DNA from: Microbulbifer elongatus
Lineage (GTDB): Bacteria; Pseudomonadota; Gammaproteobacteria; Pseudomonadales; Cellvibrionaceae
Direction: 5' to 3'
Assembly (NCBI RefSeq): GCF_021165935.1
Contig: NZ_CP088953.1
Location: 992,001 to 1,056,000, forward strand
Length of the DNA: 64,000 nucleotides
Shown: positions 32,494 to 40,786 of the stretch, piece by piece
Numbering within the stretch: position 1 is the first letter of the stretch
Layout: every line of letters begins with the position of its first letter
The notes under the pieces: generated by a model
What the model was told of the DNA's origin: nothing
Seen by the model: only the letters and a program-made list of their open reading frames with translations
Databases searched by the model: none
Translations under genes and position numbers: made by a program

Positions 32494-33651
32494 CTAACCC
32501 CGGCACCAGACGGTGGGGTCCTGTGGCTTGCCATTGCGGCGGATTTCGAAATACAGACCGGGCTGGCTCATGCCGCCGGTGTTACCGACCTTGGCAATGG
32601 TATCGCCGCGCTCTACCCATTCGCCGATGGCGCGGGTGAGCGACTGGTTGTGGCCGTAGAGGCTCATATAGCCATCACCGTGGTCGAGGATGATCAGCAT
32701 GCCCTGACCGCGCAGATAGTCGGAAAACACTACGCGGCCACGGTGGATGGCCTTCACCGGTGCGCCTTCGCTGGCGCGCAGGGTGACTCCGGTCCAGGTG
32801 ATGCCGTTGGCGCGGCGCTGCCCAAAGGCATTGGCGCGGCGGCCGCTGGTGGGCCAGTGCATGCGCCCGCGCTGTTTGGCAAAGGGGGTGTCATCACTGG
32901 GGCTGATCAGGCTGGCAATGGCCCGCCCGACTTCATCCACCAGCCGTTGCAGGCGGCTGCGATCGCTGTTGAGCTGGTCCAGTTCGCCGCTTTTGCTGGC
33001 GAGCTGACGGGCGAGCTTGTCCAGGGTGCGCTGGCGGGTATTCTGGGCGCTCACCAGGGCGCGGCGCTTTTCTTCCAGCTGGTCGCGCTCGCGGGCGAGG
33101 GTGTCCTGCTCCCGTTCAATTCCGCTACTGACGGTGGCGAGCTGATCGAGGGTGGAAACGTAGTCTTCGATAACGCGGCTGCGTTGCTTGAGGAAGTAGT
33201 CGTGGTAGCGGAGTTGGCGGGCGATGTGCTGAGGATCTTGCTGATTGAGGAGCAGCTTGATCTGCTCCTGGCGTCCGAGTCGGTAAGCGGCGGCGACTTC
33301 CTGCTCGACCCGCCGCTGCATACTTCGCCGGGATTCCTGCAGCTGCTGCTGCTCCTGCTTCAGTTCCTGCAGTTTTTCCCCGCGGGACTGCATGTCGGAT
33401 TTGATCTTGTCGATGCGCTGCAACAGCTCCGAGATGTCCTTCTCGTTGGCCTCGAGGTCCTTGAGCAGCTGGTCGCGCTCGCCTTTGACCTGATTCAGCT
33501 CCTGCTGCAGGGTCTCGATCCGCTGTTTGATTTCCGCCAGCCGCGCCTGCTGCTGTTCATCGCTGGACTGTGCCAAGCAAGCGGGTGCCAGGGCCAGCGA
33601 CAGCAGTGCGGCGAGGAGAACCCCGGAGAACTTCATGCTCGAAAGTTTCAT
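32494..33651 (-). CDS. envC: EnvC-like murein hydrolase activator
   Basis: This 385-residue periplasmic protein has a signal peptide (to about residue 27), a long coiled coil at about 30-250 (RLAEIKQRIETLQQELNQVK and on), and a C-terminal LytM/M23 domain at about 270-380. The LytM metal ligands are missing: the HxxxD site reads WTGVTL, and the final HxH region reads LYFEIR instead of LHFEIR. That is the EnvC pattern, an activator of amidases at the division septum rather than an enzyme. It lies between gpmI and ctpA, a common order. Confidence 0.93.
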   Translation of the reverse strand: MKLSSMKFSGVLLAALLSLALAPACLAQSSDEQQQARLAEIKQRIETLQQELNQVKGERDQLLKDLEANEKDISELLQRIDKIKSDMQSRGEKLQELKQEQQQLQESRRSMQRRVEQEVAAAYRLGRQEQIKLLLNQQDPQHIARQLRYHDYFLKQRSRVIEDYVSTLDQLATVSSGIEREQDTLARERDQLEEKRRALVSAQNTRQRTLDKLARQLASKSGELDQLNSDRSRLQRLVDEVGRAIASLISPSDDTPFAKQRGRMHWPTSGRRANAFGQRRANGITWTGVTLRASEGAPVKAIHRGRVVFSDYLRGQGMLIILDHGDGYMSLYGHNQSLTRAIGEWVERGDTIAKVGNTGGMSQPGLYFEIRRNGKPQDPTVWCRG

Positions 33652-33705
33652 CGTGTCAGCTTGATCTCGCTTGGGGAGAGCGCCCGCAGCGCGGGCGCGT
33701 CCCGG

Positions 33706-35250
33706 TTAGTTGATTTTGACCAGCGGCTCGCCGTTCATTTCCACCGGCTGTGGCAGGCCCATCAGGGCCAGCATCGTCGGCGCCACATCTGCCAGGCTGC
33801 CGCCGTCGCGCATGGTCACGTCGCGCTCGCCCACGTACACAAAGGGTACCGGCAGGGTGGAATGCTGGGTACTCACCTGGCCGGAACCGGCGTCGAACAT
33901 TTCTTCCACATTACCGTGGTCGGCGGTGATCAGCACCTCGCCACCGGCAGCCAGAGCGGCTTTGGTCACGCGGTCCACGCAGCCATCCAGGGCTTCCACC
34001 GCTTTAACCGCGGCTTCGAATACGCCCGTGTGTCCCACCATGTCGCCGTTGGCGTAGTTGCAGATGATCGCATCGAACTTACCGCTTTCGATGGCGGCGA
34101 CCAGTTTGTCGGTCACTTCCGGTGCGCTCATTTCCGGCTGCAGATCGTAGGTGGCCACATCCGGTGATTTGATCAGGATGCGCTCCTCGCCATTGTAGGG
34201 CTCTTCGCGTCCGCCGCTAAAGAAGAAGGTCACATGGGCGTACTTTTCTGTCTCGGCGATGCGCAGCTGGGTCTTGTTCTGGTTCTGCAGGTATTCGCCG
34301 AACGAGTTCACCATCGCTTCCGGTGGGAAGGCGCAGGTGGCGTCGATGGAGCTGGCGTATTCGGTGGTCATCACAAAATCCGCCAGCTTCGGTGTGGCGG
34401 CGCGCTCGAAACCGTCGAAGTCCGCTTCGGTAAAGGCGCGGGCCAGCTGGCGCGCGCGGTCCGGGCGGAAATTCATGAAGATCAGCGCGTCGCCATCGCT
34501 GAGCGGCGCGGGTTCGCCGATCAGGGTGGGGGCGACGAATTCGTCGTTCTCGTCGCGGGCGTAGGCCGCCTCAAGAGCGGCCAGGGCGGAATCGGCCTGC
34601 TGCTCGGCTTTGCCCTGGGTGATCAGATCGTAGACCGGCTGCACACGCTCCCAGCGGTTGTCCCGGTCCATGGCGAAGTAGCGGCCGGCAATACTGGCGA
34701 TACGTGCGGTGCCGAGGGCGTCGCACACCTGGGTCAGGCGTGCCAGTGGGGTTTCCGCACTGCGCGGCGGCGTGTCGCGACCGTCGGTGAAGGCGTGGAT
34801 ATACACCGCCTTGGCGCCGCGCTGGGCGGCCAGGGTGGCCATGGCAACGATGTGGTCGTCGTGGCTGTGCACGCCGCCTTCGGAAGCCAGGCCCATAATG
34901 TGCACGGCGCCGTCGTTGGCGATGGCCTTGTCCACCGCGGCGGTATAGGCCGGGTTCTTGAAGAAATCGCCGTCCTCGATCGCCTTGTTGATGCGGGTAA
35001 AGTTCTGGTACACGACGCGGCCGGCGCCGAGGGTCATGTGACCGACTTCTGAATTGCCCATCTGCCCTTCCGGCAGGCCCACGGCCATACCAGAGGTATC
35101 GATCAGGGTTTTCGGGCGGCTGGCCCAGATCTGGTCCCACACCGGGCTCTTGGCCGCGGCGATGGCGTTGTGTTCGCTGTGCTCACTGTGGCCGAAGCCG
35201 TCCAGAATCAGCAGTACCAGGGGGCGCTTGGGCGAAGACTCGGATGCCAT
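33706..35250 (-). CDS. gpmI: 2,3-bisphosphoglycerate-independent phosphoglycerate mutase
   Basis: This 514-residue Mn-dependent glycolytic enzyme interconverts 3- and 2-phosphoglycerate. The metal-site Asp is in [18 protein letters not shown]. The phosphorylated Ser region reads [14 protein letters not shown], and other metal-binding blocks are [24 protein letters not shown] and [11 protein letters not shown]. The open frame extends to 35403, but ATG 35250 has AGGAA at the right distance and gives the family start. Transcribed leftward, with a divergent rhodanese gene across a 401-base gap. Confidence 0.97.
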   Translation of the reverse strand: MASESSPKRPLVLLILDGFGHSEHSEHNAIAAAKSPVWDQIWASRPKTLIDTSGMAVGLPEGQMGNSEVGHMTLGAGRVVYQNFTRINKAIEDGDFFKNPAYTAAVDKAIANDGAVHIMGLASEGGVHSHDDHIVAMATLAAQRGAKAVYIHAFTDGRDTPPRSAETPLARLTQVCDALGTARIASIAGRYFAMDRDNRWERVQPVYDLITQGKAEQQADSALAALEAAYARDENDEFVAPTLIGEPAPLSDGDALIFMNFRPDRARQLARAFTEADFDGFERAATPKLADFVMTTEYASSIDATCAFPPEAMVNSFGEYLQNQNKTQLRIAETEKYAHVTFFFSGGREEPYNGEERILIKSPDVATYDLQPEMSAPEVTDKLVAAIESGKFDAIICNYANGDMVGHTGVFEAAVKAVEALDGCVDRVTKAALAAGGEVLITADHGNVEEMFDAGSGQVSTQHSTLPVPFVYVGERDVTMRDGGSLADVAPTMLALMGLPQPVEMNGEPLVKIN

Positions 35251-35507
35251 GGGATCGGAATTCCTGTGTTGGATATCGGTGAAAACTGTGTGAATCGCTG
35301 GTGTGTCTGGTCGCGCTATCGGCGATCGACCTGCGCGTCGCAGCGGGGTCGCCGGAATATCCTCCGGCATCATTGCCGGAACGCGAAAACTTTGGGGGTG
35401 CACTACCGCAGGTGGCGGATTTTAACCTGTTTGTACCCTCGAGGTCAGTAATTGCCCAGCGATTGCCTCTAACTGGCGGCCAAACAGCAGCCCCAATTGG
35501 CTGATTA

Positions 35508-35532
35508 AGAAGTGGCCATCATCGTGTATACT
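35508..35532 (+). promoter_or_regulatory. Candidate promoter of the rhodanese-grxC-secB run
   Basis: TATACT at 35527-35532 is a good -10 hexamer, with TTAAGA 16 bases upstream as a weak -35. It lies about 120 bases before the rhodanese start, in the 401-base gap between divergent gpmI and rhodanese genes. I see nothing else in that gap. Confidence 0.45.
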
Positions 35533-35651
35533 GCGCGGCCTTCAGACCGTTGCCTTGGGAAGTTTTACACTCGGCGGCGGTAAACTGGTTGACCGCATAG
35601 TCGGCGGTGCGGCCGTATCAAAACAACAAATTGTGAAATTTCGGGGGCGAA

Positions 35652-36068
35652 GTGGACTTTTTCGTCTTTATCAGCGAGCAGTGGCTGCTGGTGAGTGTGT
35701 TGGTGGCATTGATCTATACATTGGCCATCACCGAGCGTATCAAGGCGGGTAAACCCGCATCGGCCCACGCGGCGACCCAGCTGATCAACAGCGATGGTGC
35801 CAGGGTGGTGGATCTGCGTGATCGCTCGGACTTTACCGCCGGGCACATTGTGGATGCCATTCACATTCCCCACGGCGAGATCGAAGGCCGCATGGGCGAG
35901 CTGGCACCCTATAAAGAGAAGACCATTATCCTCGCGGACAAAATGGGTCAGCATGCCGGCCCCGCCGGGCGCCTGCTGAAGAAGGCCGGCTACAACGTGC
36001 GTCGCCTGGAGGGTGGCATGTCCGAGTGGGCCAACCAGAAGCTGCCGCTGGTAAAAGGCAAGGGCTAA
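35652..36068 (+). CDS. yibN: Membrane-anchored rhodanese-like protein without the catalytic Cys
   Basis: This 138-residue protein has an N-terminal membrane helix (WLLVSVLVALIYTLAITE) and a rhodanese domain (VVDLRDRSDFTAGHIVDAIH, LKKAGYNVRRLEGGMSEW). The active-site loop reads LADKMGQHAG, with no Cys where active sulfurtransferases have C-x-x-G. It may bind anions or a partner instead. GTG start behind CGGGGGCGAA. YibN upstream of grxC and secB is a conserved gammaproteobacterial order. Confidence 0.9.
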   Translation: MDFFVFISEQWLLVSVLVALIYTLAITERIKAGKPASAHAATQLINSDGARVVDLRDRSDFTAGHIVDAIHIPHGEIEGRMGELAPYKEKTIILADKMGQHAGPAGRLLKKAGYNVRRLEGGMSEWANQKLPLVKGKG

Positions 36069-36140
36069 CAGGGGCTGCTGTTCCCGCAGCAGCGATATTG
36101 AACCTATTGGATTCCAGTGACGCAAAGAGGTTATCCGGTC

Positions 36141-36392
36141 GTGAAAGACGTCGTTATCTACACCACCCGCTACTGCCCCTTCTGCATTCGTGCCAAGTAT
36201 CTTCTGGACAACAAAAACGTCCCCTATACGGAGATTTCTGTCGACGGCGATCGCGCGCTGCGCGCCGAGATGACCGCCAAGGCCGGGCGCCACACTGTAC
36301 CGCAGATCTGGATCGGCGATCACCACGTGGGTGGGTGCGACGAGCTGATGGCCATCGAGCGCAGTGGCGAGCTGGATTCACTGCTGGCGTAA
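36141..36392 (+). CDS. grxC: Glutaredoxin 3 (GrxC)
   Basis: This 83-residue glutaredoxin has the active site CPFC (YTTRYCPFCIRAKYLL). The glutathione-binding elements TVPQIWIG and GGCDEL are present. I choose GTG 36141: AAGAGG is about 10 bases upstream and the length equals the E. coli protein; an in-frame GTG at 36117 lacks a ribosome site. It reduces disulfides and mixed glutathione adducts in the cytoplasm. Confidence 0.95.
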   Translation: MKDVVIYTTRYCPFCIRAKYLLDNKNVPYTEISVDGDRALRAEMTAKAGRHTVPQIWIGDHHVGGCDELMAIERSGELDSLLA

Positions 36393-36532
36393 AAGCGTCC
36401 CTGTGATCCGGGAAATTTCCGAATAGTGCCTTGAAAGGGCTTTTCGAGGCCCCCATTAGTAGATTCCATACAGGGAGTCTTCTTCTCAGGGAAGGCAGTT
36501 AATAAACATTATTGAGTGAACAGGCTTGTAAC

Positions 36533-37036
36533 ATGGCTGAAGAACAAAACGGCGCTGCGGTAAACGGCGAAGATCAACAACAAGTACAATTCGCGATGCA
36601 GCGCATCTACCTGAAAGACCTGTCCTTCGAGACTCCGATGGGCGCCGAGGTTTTCAAGAAGCAGTGGAAACCCGAAGTCTCCCAGGAACTGAATACCAAA
36701 ACCGCCAAGATCGACGAAGATCTGTACGAAGTGGCCCTGACCCTGACCATTACCGTCAAAGTTGAAGGCGAGACTGCTTTCCTGGTGGAAGTGCAGCAGG
36801 CTGGCCTGTTCGGCATCAAGGGGCTGGAGGGGCAGCAGCTGGCCCAGGCACTGAACACCGCCTGCCCGAACATCCTGTTCCCCTACGCGCGGGAAGTGGT
36901 CGACAATGTAGTGACCAAGGGCTCTTTCCCCGCCCTGATGCTGCCGCCGATCAATTTCGACGCCCTGTTCGCCGCTGCTCTGCAGCAGGCACAGCAGCAG
37001 GCCGCCGAACAAGGTGGCGAGAAAGCCGACGCTTGA
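36533..37036 (+). CDS. secB: Protein-export chaperone SecB
   Basis: This 167-residue tetrameric chaperone delivers unfolded preproteins to SecA. The family blocks are [54 protein letters not shown] and [16 protein letters not shown]. An acidic N-terminus and Gln-rich C-terminus are usual. I start at ATG 36533; an in-frame start at 36512 is less likely. A strong terminator follows. Confidence 0.97.
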   Translation: MAEEQNGAAVNGEDQQQVQFAMQRIYLKDLSFETPMGAEVFKKQWKPEVSQELNTKTAKIDEDLYEVALTLTITVKVEGETAFLVEVQQAGLFGIKGLEGQQLAQALNTACPNILFPYAREVVDNVVTKGSFPALMLPPINFDALFAAALQQAQQQAAEQGGEKADA

Positions 37037-37053
37037 GAGGCACAGCGATCGTG

Positions 37054-37094
37054 AAAAAAGGCTCCCTTGGTTTCGACTAGGGGAGCCTTTTTGT
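37054..37094 (+). terminator. Rho-independent terminator after secB
   Basis: AAAAAGGCTCCC pairs with GGGAGCCTTTTT around a 14-base loop. The T-tract follows immediately, 17 bases after the secB stop. Confidence 0.92.
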
Positions 37095-37136
37095 TTCTAT
37101 CCTACTGATTGAAACTTCAATTTCGGGAGCGCCGCC

Positions 37137-38000
37137 ATGTCTGATCCAACGACCCTGACCAAAAACACCGGCGCCCTCCGCGGCAAAACCATCTTTATTA
37201 CCGGTGCCAGCCGCGGTATCGGCCGCGCAATCGCACTCAAATGTGCCGCCGACGGCGCGAATATCGCCATCGCTGCCAAATCTGCCGAACCCCACCCGAA
37301 ATTGCCCGGAACCATATACTCCGTGGCCGAAGAGATCGAAGCTGCCGGCGGCAAGGCACTGCCCATGCAGGTCGATGTGCGGGAAGAGGAGCAGGTGGCA
37401 GATGCCCTCAAGAAAACCGCCGATACCTTCGGCGGCATCGATGCCGTGATCAACAACGCCGGTGCCATCAACCTCACCAATGTCGAGGCCACCCCGCCCA
37501 AGCGTTACGATCTGATGATGGATATCAATGCCCGCGGGGTTTATCTGACTGCGCATCTGGCCATCCCCTACCTCAAACAGTCCCAGTGCGGGCACATTCT
37601 CAGCCTGTCGCCACCGCTCAATCTGGAACCTCGCTGGCTTGGCCCCTTCGCCCCTTACGCCCTGTCCAAGTTCGGCATGACCATTCTCAGCATGGGGCTG
37701 GCGGAAGAGTTGGGCAAAACCGGCATCAGCGTGGCGACCCTCTGGCCCCGGACCCTGGTCGCCACAGCGGCCATCGAATTTGCCGTGGGCAACCGGGAGA
37801 TGTTTCAGCAGAGTCGCAAACCCATGGTCATGGCGGACGCCGCCTACGAGGTGCTGATTACCGACAACCAGGGTCTGAATGGTGCCCAGCTGATAGACGA
37901 GACCCTGCTACACGAACGGGGGGTGGAAGATTTCACCCAATATGCGCACAATCCCGCCAAGGCTGGCGAACTGGCAGTGGATCTGTTCCTCGATCCCTGA
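37137..38000 (+). CDS. Short-chain dehydrogenase/reductase, HSDL2-like
   Basis: This 287-residue NAD(P)-dependent oxidoreductase has the nucleotide motif TGASRGIG (residues about 22-29), NNAG at about 108-111 and the catalytic YALSK (about 179-183). The GHILSLSPPLNLEPRW segment and the NPAKAGELAVDLFLD end resemble the hydroxysteroid dehydrogenase-like 2 subgroup. Substrate unknown; a lipid or acyl chain is plausible. Transcription probably starts after the secB terminator, and the Smr gene follows. Confidence 0.9.
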   Translation: MSDPTTLTKNTGALRGKTIFITGASRGIGRAIALKCAADGANIAIAAKSAEPHPKLPGTIYSVAEEIEAAGGKALPMQVDVREEEQVADALKKTADTFGGIDAVINNAGAINLTNVEATPPKRYDLMMDINARGVYLTAHLAIPYLKQSQCGHILSLSPPLNLEPRWLGPFAPYALSKFGMTILSMGLAEELGKTGISVATLWPRTLVATAAIEFAVGNREMFQQSRKPMVMADAAYEVLITDNQGLNGAQLIDETLLHERGVEDFTQYAHNPAKAGELAVDLFLDP

Positions 38001-38037
38001 CCCAGCCGGTATCAGTGGTAATTGGGGGATTGTGGAG

Positions 38038-38628
38038 ATGACCGATTTGGACGATTTTCGCGGTGCCATGGGCGCCCTGGGCGATGTAAAGCCTCTGTCC
38101 CCCAGGCAGCGTCACAGTGCCCCGAAGAAATCCACCAAAGACCCTCTCAACCAGCGCGCTCGGCGCGAGGCCGCGACCGCACAGACCTACCGTGAGTTGA
38201 ATCCCCTCGGTGGTGAGTATGTGGAACCGGTGGAACCCTTCGACCCCATCGAGTTCAAGCGCGACGGGGTGCAGAATGGTGTCTATCGCAATCTGCGCCT
38301 GGGGAAATACACCGTGGACGCACGGCTCGATCTGCACAACCACACCGTGGAAATGGCGCGCAGTGCGCTCTACCAGTTTGTGCGGGATTGTGTGGAGGCC
38401 GATGTGCGCTGCGCTCTGGTCACCCACGGCAAGGGTGAGGGGCGCAAGACACCGGCGATGCTGAAAAGCTGCGTCAATGCGTGGCTACCGCAACTGGATG
38501 AGGTGCTCGCGTTTCACAGCGCGCAGAAGCAGCACGGTGGGCTGGGGGCGACGTACCTGCTGCTGGGAAAAAGCGAGCGCAAGCGTCAGCAGAACCTGGA
38601 ACAGCATCAGCGTCGCTCCCGCCCGTAA
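38038..38628 (+). CDS. Smr-domain protein, SmrA/YdaL-like
   Basis: The 196-residue product has an acidic N-terminal region (MTDLDDFRGAMGALGD). The Smr domain follows at about 98-185, starting ARLDLHNHTVEMARSAL and with VTHGKGEGRKTPAML, the LDxHG- and TGxG-type nuclease blocks (here LDLHN and THGKG). Small Smr proteins are endonucleases acting on branched DNA or on RNA at stalled ribosomes. ATG 38038 sits directly after GGAG, with another purine run at 38023. Confidence 0.9.
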   Translation: MTDLDDFRGAMGALGDVKPLSPRQRHSAPKKSTKDPLNQRARREAATAQTYRELNPLGGEYVEPVEPFDPIEFKRDGVQNGVYRNLRLGKYTVDARLDLHNHTVEMARSALYQFVRDCVEADVRCALVTHGKGEGRKTPAMLKSCVNAWLPQLDEVLAFHSAQKQHGGLGATYLLLGKSERKRQQNLEQHQRRSRP

Positions 38629-38809
38629 CCGTGCCTCGCCCCTGCCCCGGTCGCTGTGTAAAAAAATTACCGGGTAATGGGAAAAATTCCTGTTACGTAA
38701 TCAGTTTGTCACGTTAGGCAACTACATTACTCCCACAACGAAATTTTGCTTGTCCGGTTGTTTCATCGCGCAACTGACTTGTTTTCGTTGTTCTTCTCTC
38801 TTTGCATCG

Positions 38810-38944
38810 CACCAATGATTATTGGTGATTTTTGCTTCCGAGTTTGGAAGTACCTCCACTTGGAGGATTGGACTCGCGTTCGCAGTTGCGAACCGGGCCC
38901 CTTCTTGAATGGTTCTTCAGGCGGCCCTATGGCCGCCTTTTTTC
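38810..38944 (+). ncRNA. Candidate structured small RNA with five hairpins
   Basis: In the 359-base gap before the META genes, five stem-loops follow one another: 38810-38827 (CACCAAT/ATTGGTG), 38835-38850 (CTTCC/GGAAG), 38853-38866 (CCTCC/GGAGG), 38878-38893 (GTTCGCA/TGCGAAC), and a terminator at 38919-38944 (AGGCGGCC/GGCCGCCT with six T). GGA occurs repeatedly between 38846 and 38872, as in CsrA/RsmA-binding RNAs. I found no convincing promoter, and no protein frame is supported. It could also be the 3' untranslated end of an unrecognised transcript. Confidence 0.5.
38919..38944 (+). terminator. Rho-independent terminator
   Basis: AGGCGGCC-CTAT-GGCCGCCT is followed by TTTTTT. It faces rightward and closes the hairpin chain at 38810-38893. 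Confidence 0.92.
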
Positions 38945-38987
38945 GTTGTGTCAGCTGAAATCTACTGTTCGTACATAACGAGCGAGG

Positions 38988-39536
38988 CTAACGGGAAGGG
39001 CGGGGTAATTCACCGGTCTGTTTGAATTCTATTCGCGTGCCTTCGCCGCCCTGCAGCGTCAATATGTCGCCCGCGACGCTGGCGCGATTGATACGCGGTA
39101 GCGCTTTCAGAAAGTCCTTTTCCAGTTCGCTGCTGTCTTTGCGGCCCACCATGCGGGAAATTTTCGGGGCCTTGATCCACTCGATCGAGCCATCGTCGGC
39201 CAGGTCGAACTTGCCGAGGTAGGGGTTGGAACCGGCGCTGCCCCTGACAAAGCCCAGTTTGTCACAGGTCAGGTAGGGCCGGTCACGAACCATTTTCTGC
39301 CAGAACAGGCGGGATTTCTGTTCGCGGCCATCCACGCTGATCCCGTGCAGTATCCACTGATAATTACAGATCTCACCGGGTGCCATGGGTTGGTTGGCCA
39401 AAGCCCGCTGGGAGGAAGAGGAACAGCCGGAATGGAACACTGCGCTCAACAGGACCCCGGCCAGCAGCGCACCGAGTGCGCGACCCGACCGGTAGGCGGA
39501 CGTTGATGGCGGGGGTGAGCGGTGCGAGAAGTACAT
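38988..39536 (-). CDS. META-domain lipoprotein
   Basis: This 182-residue protein from ATG 39536 has a lipobox in AVFHSGC followed by SSSS. The C-terminal part has the HslJ/META pattern (GFVRGSAGSNPYLGKF, DLADDGSIEWIKAP, LPRINRASVAGDILTLQG). META proteins are small envelope beta domains linked to stress and novobiocin resistance; function is not settled. The open frame continues upstream to 39575, so the start is uncertain. A second META gene lies upstream on the same strand. Confidence 0.8.
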   Translation of the reverse strand: MYFSHRSPPPSTSAYRSGRALGALLAGVLLSAVFHSGCSSSSQRALANQPMAPGEICNYQWILHGISVDGREQKSRLFWQKMVRDRPYLTCDKLGFVRGSAGSNPYLGKFDLADDGSIEWIKAPKISRMVGRKDSSELEKDFLKALPRINRASVAGDILTLQGGEGTRIEFKQTGELPRPSR

Positions 39537-39618
39537 CGGATCTATCCGGTAGCCGTTTGCGGTATTAAACCGCAAAGCGCGGGTGAGATCTGTGACTCAG
39601 GCGGGAAATTGCCGGCCC

Positions 39619-40092
39619 TCAGTTACCTGCCTTGATGTATTCGATATAGCGGTCGCCGGAAGCGTCCCGCAGGATCAGGCGGCCACCACCACTTTTCACG
39701 AAGGCTTGCGTGGTACCGGCCAGCGCGCTCAGATACTGGGTTTCCTGCTCCATCAGTTGTGGCGGGCCGGCCATTTTGGTGGAGGCAAAGCTGCCGGTAT
39801 CCCACAGAATCTGGCCGTTGGCGGTGATCTGCATGGCGCCGCGATAGGTGTTGATACCGCTCTTGCCCATGGCTTCCCCACCGCTGTTGCACAGGAAGGT
39901 GAACTCCTGTGGCTGGTCCACGGGGATGGCCTGTCCATTGATGCGCAGCAGGCGCATCTGCCATTTTTCACCGCAAACACTGGAGACACTGCCCGGGGTC
40001 TGGGCGGGGCCAGAGTCTTTACCGCCCATATTCATACACCCGGCAACCACCAGGGCGAGCCCGAAAAGCCATACCGGTAGCAGTTTTTTCAT
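39619..40092 (-). CDS. META-domain lipoprotein, second of a tandem pair
   Basis: This 157-residue lipoprotein has the lipobox VVAGC. The META-like body is CGEKWQMRLLRINGQAIPVD, CNSGGEAMGKSGINTYRGAM, then AFVKSGGGRLILRDASG. AAGGAG lies 8 bases before ATG 40092. It shares the overall plan of the neighbour at 38988-39536, suggesting an old duplication, but the sequences are well diverged. Confidence 0.82.
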   Translation of the reverse strand: MKKLLPVWLFGLALVVAGCMNMGGKDSGPAQTPGSVSSVCGEKWQMRLLRINGQAIPVDQPQEFTFLCNSGGEAMGKSGINTYRGAMQITANGQILWDTGSFASTKMAGPPQLMEQETQYLSALAGTTQAFVKSGGGRLILRDASGDRYIEYIKAGN

Positions 40093-40242
40093 TCGTGTGT
40101 CTCCTTCCCACGTCCGTGTAGATAGACCAAGCTTAGTCACCTGCTGTCCATTCGAGTGGATTCAGGCGACAGCTTGTGGCGGAAATCGTCACAGGATGAG
40201 GAGAGCGCGCGCGCCGGGGCCCGCCAGTGAGGCGGGTCGGTG

Positions 40243-40527
40243 TCAGGGCTTGCGCACACAGCGCACCACAACCTTGGAGTCGAGCTCCTGTTCAAAGCAA
40301 CGGAAGCGAGTGCCGTTGACATTTAGGGTGCGAGGGGCCTCGCGACTGCTGCTGCGGGGCCTTCGGTCAGAGGACCGCACGGAAAAATGTGCGGCGTTCA
40401 TGTGTGGTGGAACGGCGCTGCTGAAGGCGCGATTTGTGTGATTCTCCGTGGGCGCGGTTGTAGTACAACCGGCAACAACTCCTGTCGCTATGGCCGCCGT
40501 TAGCAGAATACTACGCAATTTCTGCAC
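40243..40527 (-). CDS. Small lipoprotein of unknown function
   Basis: This 94-residue protein has a clear lipobox (IATGVVAGC), then a Ser/Thr/Arg-rich linker and a short conserved-looking end with two cysteines (GTRFRCFEQEL, VVVRCVRKP) that could form a disulfide. No family recognised. It is a single gene between the META pair and a TonB receptor. Confidence 0.65.
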   Translation of the reverse strand: MQKLRSILLTAAIATGVVAGCTTTAPTENHTNRAFSSAVPPHMNAAHFSVRSSDRRPRSSSREAPRTLNVNGTRFRCFEQELDSKVVVRCVRKP

Positions 40528-40691
40528 GCGGATACCTCAATGGCTGGTTCGAGAGGCGGCGTCACTGCCGCCCTCACTTTCAGATTAGAAGACGTTGCCG
40601 CCAAAGTGTGAAATTGCGCGCCAATTTAATAATTCCCGCGCCGGGAACAGAAAAAGCGCGTCAAGCGGGGTAGAAATTGTCGTCACCGGAA

Positions 40692-40716
40692 ACAAAAAAG
40701 GGGCCCAGAGGGCCCC
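40692..40716 (-). terminator. Rho-independent terminator of the TonB receptor gene
   Basis: On the leftward strand GGGGCCC-TCT-GGGCCCC is followed by TTTTTTG. It lies about 70 bases past the receptor stop. Confidence 0.88.
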
Positions 40717-40786
40717 AAGTGGAACATGCGATGACTTAGCATGAATCATGCAATGTACCTGTCTGTGATGATGACTGTGACGGTAC

